From Candidatus Puniceispirillum sp. (GTDB taxonomy: Bacteria > Pseudomonadota > Alphaproteobacteria > Puniceispirillales > Puniceispirillaceae), in NCBI GenBank assembly GCA_018668795.1, contig JABJBD010000178.1:1-8257 (forward strand): 8,257 nucleotides of DNA. The letters are read 5' to 3'. Below the pieces are notes generated by a model. The model ran no database searches and was not told the origin of the DNA. It worked only from the letters and a program-made list of their open reading frames with translations. Position numbers and translations under genes: made by a program. Below are positions 1-6,060 of the stretch, piece after piece; the first letter of the stretch is position 1, and each line of letters starts with the position of its first letter.

Positions 1-335
1 CGGATGGCACCTGTATTCGTGATTATATTCATATCAGTGACTTGATCGGGGCGCATATGGTGGCGCTGGATCATCTGATGGATGGTGGCGCGCCTGTGAT
101 TGCAAATTGCGGCTATGGCACGGGTAATTCGGTACGCGATGTGTTGGCGTCAGTTGCGCGGGTGTCGGGATCACACCTGAATGTCACCGAAGCCCCGCGG
201 CGGCCAGGTGATGCGATCTATCTGGTGGCAGATTCAGGTTTGCTGAAACGCGAACTTGGTTGGGTACCACAATATGACGATCTTGATTCGATTGTTAAAA
301 GCGCGATCGACTGGGAACGCAGATTTCCTGACTAA
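1..335 (+). CDS. galE: UDP-glucose 4-epimerase, C-terminal part (5' end outside window)
   Basis: The reading frame is open from base 3 to a TAA at 333-335, giving about 110 visible residues; the N-terminal Rossmann part lies to the left of the window. The segment begins DGTCIRDYIHISDL, the conserved GalE stretch that follows the active-site half, and continues with NCGYGTGNSV and then RRPGDAIYLVADSGLLKREL and GW, the typical C-terminal GalE signature that helps bind the UDP-sugar. The family interconverts UDP-glucose and UDP-galactose in the cytoplasm with bound NAD, feeding surface polysaccharide and galactose metabolism. An in-frame TTG at 42 is internal to the protein and is not a start. 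The gene converges on fabI with only 17 bases between the two stop codons, and its stop lies in a short tandem repeat. A related extended-SDR sugar epimerase cannot be excluded from this fragment, but GalE fits best. Confidence 0.87.
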   Translation, partial: DGTCIRDYIHISDLIGAHMVALDHLMDGGAPVIANCGYGTGNSVRDVLASVARVSGSHLNVTEAPRRPGDAIYLVADSGLLKRELGWVPQYDDLDSIVKSAIDWERRFPD

Positions 336-363
336 TCAGACCTGTGGACTAATCAGACCTCGG
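330..363. repeat. Two-copy 17-bp tandem repeat over the galE and fabI stop codons
   Basis: The 14-mer GACTAATCAGACCT occurs at 330-343 and again at 347-360. With the following three bases (GTG, then CGG) the period is 17 bp, and the two units (330-346 and 347-363) agree at 15 of 17 positions. The first unit carries the TAA of galE on the + strand; the second carries the TGA of fabI on the - strand (353-355). The simplest reading is a small tandem duplication between convergent genes. No terminator-like stem with a T-run is visible here. Confidence 0.85.
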
Positions 364-1168
364 GCGGCACGCCAACATGATTGAAACCGCCATCGACATA
401 ATGGATCTCGCCAGTAACGCCAGATGACAGGTCAGATACCAGATATAGACCAGATCGGCCAACTTCATGGATGTCGGGATTACGGCCAAGCGGCGCATTG
501 TCTTCGGAATGACGATAGATATGGCGCGCGCCCGTGATTGCGGCACCTGCCAGTGTTTTCATGGGCCCAGCAGATAGGCCGTTGACGCGGATATTCTGGC
601 CGCCAAGATCAACCGCCAGATAGCGAACCGAGCTTTCCAGCGCGGCCTTGGCAACCCCCATGACATTATAGTTCGGAGTGATACGCTGGGCACCGATATA
701 GCTCAAGGTGACCAATGATCCACCAGAGGGCATCATATGACGCGCGGCCTGTGCCGCTTCGGTAAAGGAAAAGGCGGATACCATCATCGTGTCGGCAAAA
801 TTCTGCCGGCTGGTATCCATATAGCGGCCTTTGAGTTCACTCTTGTCAGAAAAGGCAAGCGCATGAACGACGAAATCAATCGATGACCATGTTTTTGACA
901 AGCTTTCAAAACATGACGCGACGGCACCTTCATGCGCCACATCACATTCAAGCAATAGATCGGAACCAATGGATTCGGCAAGTGGACGCAAGCGTTTGCC
1001 AAACCCCTCCATCTGATAGGAAAAGGCCAGTTCGGCACCTTGATTGGCAGCCGCAGCAGCAATGCCCCATGCAATCGAGCGTTCATTGGCAACACCCATG
1101 ATAAGGCCGCGTTTGCCAGCCAGAAGTGATCCAGGTGCCATTGTCGCTATATCGGCTGTATCACTCAT
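353..1168 (-). CDS. fabI: Enoyl-[acyl-carrier-protein] reductase, NADH-dependent (FabI)
   Basis: FabI carries out the last step of each fatty-acid elongation cycle, reducing trans-2-enoyl-ACP to acyl-ACP with a nicotinamide cofactor. The ATG at 1168 gives 271 residues, normal for the family; the open frame extends further upstream to 1249 but that part overlaps fabB and adds no conserved sequence. Visible features are the cofactor-binding GVANERSIAWGIA (about residues 25-37), the catalytic pair Tyr157 (in LSYIGAQRI) and Tyr167-x6-Lys174 (in NYNVMGVAK), the substrate-loop SAGPMKTLA (199-207) and the C-terminal GEIHYVDGGF. Residue 105, equivalent to E. coli Gly93, is alanine in HALAFSDK. It is the last gene of the fabA-fabB-fabI operon, starting one base after the fabB stop (TGA-C-ATG), so translation is probably coupled; the only Shine-Dalgarno candidate is a weak GGAAAG inside fabB. 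Confidence 0.96.
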   Translation of the reverse strand: MSDTADIATMAPGSLLAGKRGLIMGVANERSIAWGIAAAAANQGAELAFSYQMEGFGKRLRPLAESIGSDLLLECDVAHEGAVASCFESLSKTWSSIDFVVHALAFSDKSELKGRYMDTSRQNFADTMMVSAFSFTEAAQAARHMMPSGGSLVTLSYIGAQRITPNYNVMGVAKAALESSVRYLAVDLGGQNIRVNGLSAGPMKTLAGAAITGARHIYRHSEDNAPLGRNPDIHEVGRSGLYLVSDLSSGVTGEIHYVDGGFNHVGVPPEV

Positions 1169-1169
1169 G

Positions 1170-2402
1170 TCAGACTTTCCGCAAAGCCAAGGTCGCGTTG
1201 GTACCACCAAAGCCGAATGAATTCGACAAAGCCAGCTTGATGTCAACATTGTCTATGCGTTTTGAAGGCACCGGAATATCACCTATGGCTGGATCGGGAT
1301 TGTCGATGTTGGCCGAGGCGGCGATAAAGCCGTTCTGCATCATAATCATTGTATAGATGGCTTCTTGTACGCCAGTGGCACCTAGCGAATGCCCCGTCAG
1401 TGATTTTGTTGAAGTGACCACAGGGAGATAGCCGCGCGGGCCAAAGACCTCACGCACAGCATCAAGTTCCTTGGCATCGCCAACAGGCGTTGAGGTGCCA
1501 TGCGCATTGATATAATCAACCTTGTCATCAAGCTTGTTGCCGTCAAACCCGTCAAGGGCAAGTTGCATACAACGCACCGCGCCTTCGCCTGATGGTGCGA
1601 CCATGTCATGACCATCCGAATTGGCACCATAGCCAACAAGTTCAGCATAGATTTTGGCACCACGTGCAACAGCGCGATCCATGTCTTCAAGCACAATCAT
1701 GCCGCCGCCGCCAGCAATGACAAAACCATCACGGTCGGCGTCATAGGCACGTGATGCTTTTTCCGGCGCCTCATTATATTTTGATGACATCGCCCCCATG
1801 GCGTCAAACAATACGGACAAAGTCCAGTGCAATTCTTCACCGCCCCCAGCAAACACAATATCCTGACTGCCGCTACGGATCGCATCGGCGCCCGACGTGA
1901 TGCAATGTGCCGAGGTTGAACAAGCCGAGGTGATCGAATAGTTCAGTCCCTTGATTTTGAAAAAGGTCGCGATACAGGCCGATACGGTAGATGACATGCA
2001 ACGTGGTACCATATAGGGGCCTACGCGCTTTGGGCTTTTTTCACGTGTCGTATCAAAGGCCGTCAGCATGTTGGCCGTTGAAGGCCCACCTGAACCTGCA
2101 ATCAGACCCGTGCGCGGGTTTGATACATCATCTTCGCCAAGGCCAGAATCGGCAATAGCCTGTTCCATAGCCAGCACAGCATAGGCTGCGCCCTCGCCCA
2201 TAAAGCGCATCTGCTTGCGGTCAATATGTTCGGTAACATCCATCTTGACGGTGCCATGAACCTGACTGCGAAAGCCAAGTTCGGTATATTCAGGCGCGGC
2301 GACGATGCCTGATGTGCCGGCACGCAAAGATTCGGTAACTTCGGCAACATTATTGCCAATCGATGATACAATGCCAATTCCGGTGATCGCGACGCGACGC
2401 AT
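1170..2402 (-). CDS. fabB: Beta-ketoacyl-ACP synthase I (FabB)
   Basis: FabB condenses malonyl-ACP with acyl-ACP and is the condensing enzyme needed to elongate the cis-3-unsaturated intermediate made by FabA. The ATG at 2402 gives 410 residues (E. coli FabB has 406) and begins MRRVAITGIGIVSSIGNN, the standard thiolase-fold N-terminus; the longer open frame to 2522 only overlaps fabA. The catalytic triad is visible as Cys161 (SACSTSAHCI), His301 (NAHGTSTPVGDAKELDAV) and His338 (TKSLTGHSLGATGVQEA), with Lys333 nearby and the C-terminal SNSFGFGGTNATL. The SAHCI context after the cysteine and the STPVGD...REVFG stretch point to FabB rather than FabF. It starts one base after the fabA stop (TAA-T-ATG) and has a good Shine-Dalgarno, AGAAGGAG, at the end of fabA, so it can be initiated both by coupling and independently. 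Confidence 0.96.
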   Translation of the reverse strand: MRRVAITGIGIVSSIGNNVAEVTESLRAGTSGIVAAPEYTELGFRSQVHGTVKMDVTEHIDRKQMRFMGEGAAYAVLAMEQAIADSGLGEDDVSNPRTGLIAGSGGPSTANMLTAFDTTREKSPKRVGPYMVPRCMSSTVSACIATFFKIKGLNYSITSACSTSAHCITSGADAIRSGSQDIVFAGGGEELHWTLSVLFDAMGAMSSKYNEAPEKASRAYDADRDGFVIAGGGGMIVLEDMDRAVARGAKIYAELVGYGANSDGHDMVAPSGEGAVRCMQLALDGFDGNKLDDKVDYINAHGTSTPVGDAKELDAVREVFGPRGYLPVVTSTKSLTGHSLGATGVQEAIYTMIMMQNGFIAASANIDNPDPAIGDIPVPSKRIDNVDIKLALSNSFGFGGTNATLALRKV

Positions 2403-2403
2403 A

Positions 2404-2922
2404 TTAGGCTCCTTCTGGTTGGAATAATCCAACTCTGATGTCATTGGCTTCAAAAACGACCTCGCCATCGCACAGCACTTTACCATCGGCGATGCCCATG
2501 ACAAGACGGCGCATAATGACACGCTTCATATCAAGGCGGAATGTCACCAGTTTATTGCTTGGCAAAATCTGGCCCGTGAATTTGACTTCACCAACGGATA
2601 ACGCGCGGCCACGGCCAAGGCCACCTGACCAGCCCAAGAAAAAGCCAACAAGTTGCCATAAGGCATCCATGCCAAGACAACCCGGCATTACCGGATCGCC
2701 CTCAAAATGACAGGGAAAAAACCATAAATCAGGGTTGATGTCGAATTCGGCATCAATTTGGCCTTTGCCAAAATCACCCCCATCGGCATCAATATTTGTA
2801 ATCCGATCACACATCAGCATCGGCGGCAGTGGCAATTGCGGATTGCCCGGCCCGAACATTTCGCCTTTTGCACAGCTTATAAGCTCGTCATAGGTGAATG
2901 AATTCTGATTGCTTGGTGACAT
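2404..2922 (-). CDS. fabA: 3-hydroxydecanoyl-ACP dehydratase/isomerase (FabA)
   Basis: FabA dehydrates 3-hydroxydecanoyl-ACP and isomerises trans-2- to cis-3-decenoyl-ACP, the branch point to unsaturated fatty acids. The protein is 172 residues, the usual length for this homodimeric hot-dog-fold enzyme. The active-site block WFFPCHFEGDPVMPGCLG contains the catalytic His72, and Asp86 follows in MDALWQLVGFFLGW. Further conserved sequence is GRGRALSVGEVKFTGQILP and the C-terminal VFEANDIRVGLF. It is the first gene of the fabA-fabB-fabI operon; its presence next to a true FabB means the organism makes monounsaturated fatty acids by the oxygen-independent route. The ATG at 2922 is preceded by AGAGG with a 9-base spacer, and this Shine-Dalgarno is itself the end of the third copy of a 17-bp tandem repeat. 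The operon is divergent from irr across 282 bp. Confidence 0.97.
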   Translation of the reverse strand: MSPSNQNSFTYDELISCAKGEMFGPGNPQLPLPPMLMCDRITNIDADGGDFGKGQIDAEFDINPDLWFFPCHFEGDPVMPGCLGMDALWQLVGFFLGWSGGLGRGRALSVGEVKFTGQILPSNKLVTFRLDMKRVIMRRLVMGIADGKVLCDGEVVFEANDIRVGLFQPEGA

Positions 2923-2931
2923 GTTAACTTT

Positions 2932-2982
2932 CCTCTTATCAAGACTGGCCTCTTATCAATGCTGGCCTTTTATCAAAACTGA
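2932..2982 (-). repeat. Three-copy 17-bp tandem repeat in the fabA leader, supplying its ribosome-binding site
   Basis: Read on the + strand the units are CCTCTTATCAAGACTGG (2932-2948), CCTCTTATCAATGCTGG (2949-2965) and CCTTTTATCAAAACTGA (2966-2982). The first two differ at two positions; the third is more diverged. In the sense of fabA each unit ends in GATAAGAGG or GATAAAAGG, so a Shine-Dalgarno-like purine run is presented three times at 17-base spacing, and the copy nearest the ATG is the likely ribosome-binding site. Whether the array is a protein operator, a translational element or only a slippage product cannot be told from sequence alone. Confidence 0.85.
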
Positions 2983-3204
2983 TAGAAACCATCCCGTTCG
3001 CCAGTCACGCCCGATAGCATTTTCACGCCATGTAATTGGACTAAACTCCTGCAAAATATTGCAAAATTTATGTTTCAACCTAATTTCAAAGACCTAAACA
3101 AACCTAGATATACCCTTGTTATCAAGGCCTAAGAAAGCACGAAATCAGCACCAAAGCCAAGGTAATATTGACAAAATATTTAGGAGCGGTCATTTTCAGT
3201 TCAA
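2983..3204. promoter_or_regulatory. Divergent intergenic region between fabA and irr
   Basis: This AT-rich stretch must hold the promoters of the fab operon (- strand) and of irr (+ strand). Visible elements are a direct repeat TGCAAAAT at 3050-3057 and 3060-3067, ten bases apart, whose overlap also forms an inverted TGCAA-N4-TTGCA, and a small inverted repeat CCTTG-TTAT-CAAGG at 3114-3127. A perfect TTGACA lies at 3168-3173, but the hexamer 17 bases further on (CATTTT, 3191-3196) is a poor -10, and would place the start of transcription within a few bases of the irr ATG. AGGAG at 3182-3186 is 18 bases from that ATG, too far for a normal ribosome-binding site. I could not identify a convincing fab promoter or an ICE-like box here. 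Confidence 0.5.
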
Positions 3205-3651
3205 ATGGTTGAAAAAAATCCAAATCCGCTAGCGCGTCCGTTAGCTGCAAACGAACAGAAGCTAGCGGATCAACTGCGCGCGGCGGGGTTGCGCCCTACA
3301 CGCCAGCGCATTGCGATCGCCGCTTTGTTGCTTGATGGTCGTCATCGGCATGTTTCACCCGAACAGCTGACTGCCGAAATTGCGAAGACCGGCATGCATG
3401 TTGCCGGAGGTACTGTTTACAACACGCTGAACCAATTTACCGATGCGGGATTATTGCGGCGGATCACCCTGCATAATGAACACAGCATTTTTGACACGAA
3501 TGTTGACCATCATCATCATTTCTATGATGCCGATAATGACAAATTGACCGATATTGCGTCGGATGACGTGATATTGGCACATTTGCCAAAAGCGCCGGAT
3601 GGCCATGAAATATCATCTGTTGATGTGGTTATCAGTATTACTGCCAAATAA
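3205..3651 (+). CDS. irr: Iron response regulator Irr, Fur superfamily
   Basis: This 148-residue protein has the Fur-family winged helix in its first 90 residues: LRAAGLRPTRQRIAIAALLL (24-43), then HRHVSPEQL, and the recognition helix GGTVYNTLNQFTDAGLLRRI (68-87). The dimerisation half carries FDTNVDHHHHFYD (96-108), whose histidine cluster at 102-105 corresponds to the HHH haem-binding motif of Irr. There is no cysteine anywhere, so the CxxC zinc sites of typical Fur and PerR proteins are absent, which favours Irr. The N-terminal haem regulatory motif of Bradyrhizobium Irr is also absent. In alphaproteobacteria Irr binds ICE palindromes when haem is scarce, repressing haem and iron-using genes and activating uptake. 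Divergence from fabA-fabB-fabI is a synteny I recall from Rhizobiales. ATG 3205 is chosen because an in-frame TAG at 3181 excludes a much longer start. A PerR-like role is the main alternative given the adjacent katG. Confidence 0.85.
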   Translation: MVEKNPNPLARPLAANEQKLADQLRAAGLRPTRQRIAIAALLLDGRHRHVSPEQLTAEIAKTGMHVAGGTVYNTLNQFTDAGLLRRITLHNEHSIFDTNVDHHHHFYDADNDKLTDIASDDVILAHLPKAPDGHEISSVDVVISITAK

Positions 3652-3674
3652 AGATAAATACCGTAAATAAAGAT

Positions 3675-3681
3675 TTCTAAA
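3675..3681 (+). promoter_or_regulatory. Isolated TTCTAAA half-site downstream of irr
   Basis: TTCTAAA matches the right half of the Irr ICE consensus, but the seven bases at the expected left-half position (3665-3671, AAATAAA) match poorly. It is the first of three TTCTAAA heptamers in the irr-katG gap. On its own this could be chance in AT-rich sequence. Confidence 0.25.
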
Positions 3682-3735
3682 TTAAGCCCTCACATATGAA
3701 AGCCAATGCGTTTACACCGTCAGATATGGCGTTTA

Positions 3736-3752
3736 TTTATATTCGTTCTAAA
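3736..3752 (+). promoter_or_regulatory. ICE-like Irr box 1, upstream of the katG -35
   Basis: The 17-mer TTTATATTCGTTCTAAA fits the ICE consensus (TTTAGAA, three bases, TTCTAAA): the right half is perfect and the left half agrees at five of seven positions. It ends five bases before the proposed -35 of katG. It is 15/17 identical to box 2 downstream. The consensus is from memory of Irr work in rhizobia and Bradyrhizobium; binding here is inferred. Confidence 0.55.
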
Positions 3753-3757
3753 CAGGC

Positions 3758-3786
3758 TTGACCTTGTTGGTCTGGCCTCATATCTT
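3758..3786 (+). promoter_or_regulatory. Candidate katG promoter (TTGACC, 17 bp, TATCTT)
   Basis: TTGACC at 3758-3763 (five of six to the sigma-70 -35) is followed after exactly 17 bases by TATCTT at 3781-3786 (four of six to the -10). Transcription would start near 3793, leaving a leader of roughly 110 bases before the katG ATG. The two ICE-like boxes flank it, one just upstream of the -35 and one over the start point, which is the geometry expected for repression. Confidence 0.45.
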
Positions 3787-3787
3787 T

Positions 3788-3804
3788 TTTGTAATCGTTC
3801 TAAA
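3788..3804 (+). promoter_or_regulatory. ICE-like Irr box 2, over the katG transcription start
   Basis: TTTGTAATCGTTCTAAA again has a perfect right half and five of seven matches in the left half of the ICE consensus. It differs from box 1 only at positions 4 and 7 of the 17. The start-to-start distance of 52 bp is about five helical turns, so two dimers would sit on the same DNA face. It would cover the predicted start of transcription. Confidence 0.55.
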
Positions 3805-3904
3805 GAAATGACACGTGATGATCTGCGATCTGTATAGGAGTCTGTTTCCTTGGTTCGATTATCACTTATTATTACGCACTAAACCAACTTGATCGGAGAG
3901 ACAA

Positions 3905-6037
3905 ATGGACGGCGAAAGCAAATGCCCGGTAATGCACGCACCTCAATCAAACGCGACAGCTGGCGGTACATCTAACCGCGACTGGTGGCCAAAGGCGCTT
4001 AATCTCAGTATTTTGCATCAGCATTCAGCGGCGTCCAATCCGATGGGGTCAGATTTCAATTATGCCGATGAATTCAAAAAGCTTGATTTCACCGCGTTGA
4101 AAAAAGACCTGAATGATTTGATGACTGATTCTCAGGATTGGTGGCCAGCCGATTATGGGCATTATGGCCCGTTCTTTATCCGTATGACGTGGCACGCAGC
4201 GGGCACCTATAGAACAGGTGATGGTCGTGGTGGTGGCGGTACAGGCGCACAGCGTTTTGCCCCGCTTAATAGCTGGCCGGATAATGGCAACCTTGATAAA
4301 GCGCGCCGCCTGTTATGGCCGATCAAACAGAAATATGGCAAGCAGATCAGCTGGGCCGACCTTTTGATTCTGGCAGGTAATGTTGCCATTGAGTCAATGG
4401 GTGGCAAGACGTTTGGCTATAGTGGCGGGCGTCCAGATATTTGGGCACCAGAAGAAGATATCTATTGGGGTCTTGAAACAGACTGGCTGGCGAATAATCG
4501 CTATGCAGGTGACCGCGAACTGGCAACCCCGCTAGCGGCGGTACAGATGGGACTGATCTATGTGAACCCGGAAGGGCCTGATGGCAATCCTGATCCGCTG
4601 GCAAGTGCCCGTGATATTCGTGAAACATTTGGCCGTATGGCGATGAATGACGAAGAAACGGTAGCTTTGACCGCAGGTGGACATACGTTCGGTAAAGCGC
4701 ATGGTGCTGGTGATGCTGCCCTTGTTGGGGTTGAGCCAGAAGGTGCCCCTCTCGAAGAGATGGGCTTTGGCTGGAAAAATGCGCATGGCAAAGGCAAAGG
4801 CCGTGACACGATCACCAGTGGCATTGAAGGCGCCTGGACAGCAAATCCGACACAGTGGGATAATGGCTATTTCGATCTTCTGCTTAATTATGAATGGAAG
4901 CTGGTGAAAAGTCCGGCTGGCGCACATATCTGGCATGCGATCGACCAGAAGCAAGAAGATATGGCACCGGACGCCGAGGATTCTTCGGTGCGTGTGCCAA
5001 CGATGATGACAACAGCCGATATGGCGATGCGCGAAGATCCAAGCTATCGCAAAATATCTGAGCGGTTCCATAAAAACCCTGATGAGTTTGCCGATGCTTT
5101 TGCGCGTGCATGGTTCAAATTGCTACATCGTGATATGGGTCCGCGCACCCGCTATATGGGGCCGGAAGTGCCTGAAGAAGAGCTGATCTGGCAGGACCCG
5201 GTTCCAGCTGGCAACAGTGATTATGATGTTGCCGCAGTCAAAGCACGTATCGCGGATAGCGGACTGAGCGTTCAGGAAATGGTTGAAACCGCCTGGGCAA
5301 GTGCCTCTAGCTATCGCGGGTCTGATATGCGTGGTGGTGCCAATGGTGCCCGCATTCGTCTGGCACCGCAAAAAGACTGGGAGGTTAACAAGCCAGACCA
5401 GCTTGGCCGTGTTCTGGATGTATTGTCAGGGATCGCGGCAGATACAGGCGCTTCGGTTGCAGATGTGATTGTGCTGGCAGGTAATGTCGGTATTGAGCAG
5501 GCATCTGGCGCAAAGGTTGGCTTTATGCCAGGTCGCGGGGACGCTTCGCAGGAACAAACCGATGTCGAGTCATTTTCGGTATTGGAACCTGATGCTGATG
5601 GATTCCGTAACTACCAAAAAACCGACTATGCGTTCAGTCCAGAAGAAATGTTGCTTGATAAAGCGCATCTGCTGGGGCTGACAGCACCGGAAATGACCGT
5701 GCTTGTTGGCGGGATGCGTGCTTTGGGTATCAGTGCAAACGGACATGGCGTGTTCACCGAAACACCAGGCACATTGACCAATGACTTTTTCAAGACATTG
5801 CTTGATATGGGTGTTGAATGGAAGCCAACAGGTAGCAATAGCTATGAAGCCACCGACCGTGCGACAGGCGCAAAGGTTAGAACAGCGTCACGCGTTGATC
5901 TGGTCTTTGGGTCTAATTCCCAGCTTCGTGCGCTTGCCGAGGTCTATGCATCGGATGATGCCGATAACAGTTTTGTAGCTGACTTTATCGCGACCTGGGA
6001 AAAGGTGATGAATAACGACCGTTTTGATCTGGCCTAG
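3905..6037 (+). CDS. katG: Catalase-peroxidase KatG
   Basis: KatG is a cytoplasmic haem b enzyme that destroys hydrogen peroxide by both catalase and peroxidase chemistry. The 710 residues cover both peroxidase-like halves and no signal peptide is present. The active N-terminal half shows the distal Arg93, Trp96 and His97 (FIRMTWHAAGTYR), the proximal His260 (LTAGGHTFGKAHG) and its partner Asp372. The covalent Met-Tyr-Trp adduct needed for catalase activity is predicted as Trp96, Tyr219 (LIYVNPEGPDG) and Met245 (FGRMAMNDEE), with spacing matching the Mycobacterium tuberculosis enzyme, and the mobile arginine as Arg409 (LLHRDMGP). The haemless C-terminal half is recognisable from about residue 430, including VADVIVLAGNVGIEQAS. 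A GGAGAG at 3895-3900 fits ATG 3905. It lies 253 bp after irr in the same direction, with its own likely promoter and two ICE-like boxes between, suggesting control by haem or iron state. Confidence 0.97.
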   Translation: MDGESKCPVMHAPQSNATAGGTSNRDWWPKALNLSILHQHSAASNPMGSDFNYADEFKKLDFTALKKDLNDLMTDSQDWWPADYGHYGPFFIRMTWHAAGTYRTGDGRGGGGTGAQRFAPLNSWPDNGNLDKARRLLWPIKQKYGKQISWADLLILAGNVAIESMGGKTFGYSGGRPDIWAPEEDIYWGLETDWLANNRYAGDRELATPLAAVQMGLIYVNPEGPDGNPDPLASARDIRETFGRMAMNDEETVALTAGGHTFGKAHGAGDAALVGVEPEGAPLEEMGFGWKNAHGKGKGRDTITSGIEGAWTANPTQWDNGYFDLLLNYEWKLVKSPAGAHIWHAIDQKQEDMAPDAEDSSVRVPTMMTTADMAMREDPSYRKISERFHKNPDEFADAFARAWFKLLHRDMGPRTRYMGPEVPEEELIWQDPVPAGNSDYDVAAVKARIADSGLSVQEMVETAWASASSYRGSDMRGGANGARIRLAPQKDWEVNKPDQLGRVLDVLSGIAADTGASVADVIVLAGNVGIEQASGAKVGFMPGRGDASQEQTDVESFSVLEPDADGFRNYQKTDYAFSPEEMLLDKAHLLGLTAPEMTVLVGGMRALGISANGHGVFTETPGTLTNDFFKTLLDMGVEWKPTGSNSYEATDRATGAKVRTASRVDLVFGSNSQLRALAEVYASDDADNSFVADFIATWEKVMNNDRFDLA

Positions 6038-6060
6038 ATAGCCGGATGTAACATTATATT

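Noticed and set aside
42..335. A complete 97-residue gene starting at TTG 42
   Set aside because: The same frame is open to the left edge and encodes conserved GalE sequence upstream of 42, so the TTG is internal to a truncated galE.
330..363. Rho-independent terminator between galE and fabI
   Set aside because: The region is a direct repeat, not an inverted one, and has no stem followed by a T-run.
1169..1249. N-terminal extension of FabI
   Set aside because: These 27 codons overlap fabB in another frame and show no FabI similarity; ATG 1168 gives normal length.
2403..2522. N-terminal extension of FabB
   Set aside because: The extension lies inside fabA and precedes the well-conserved MRRVAITGIG start with its good Shine-Dalgarno.
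2932..2982. CRISPR-like short repeats
   Set aside because: The units are directly tandem with no spacers, only 17 bp long, and no cas gene is present.
3502..3525. Poly-histidine tract as a vector-derived tag
   Set aside because: It is four histidines inside the conserved DTN...HHHHF block of Irr, not a terminal tag.
3808..3818. CACGTG palindrome and GTGATGATC in the katG leader as an operator
   Set aside because: A 6-bp palindrome is expected by chance in this length and no second copy or known regulator consensus supports it.
4532..5071. A 179-residue open frame antisense to katG
   Set aside because: It has no recognisable domain or upstream signal, and several other antisense and frame-shifted open frames occur across katG; it is a shadow of strong coding bias.
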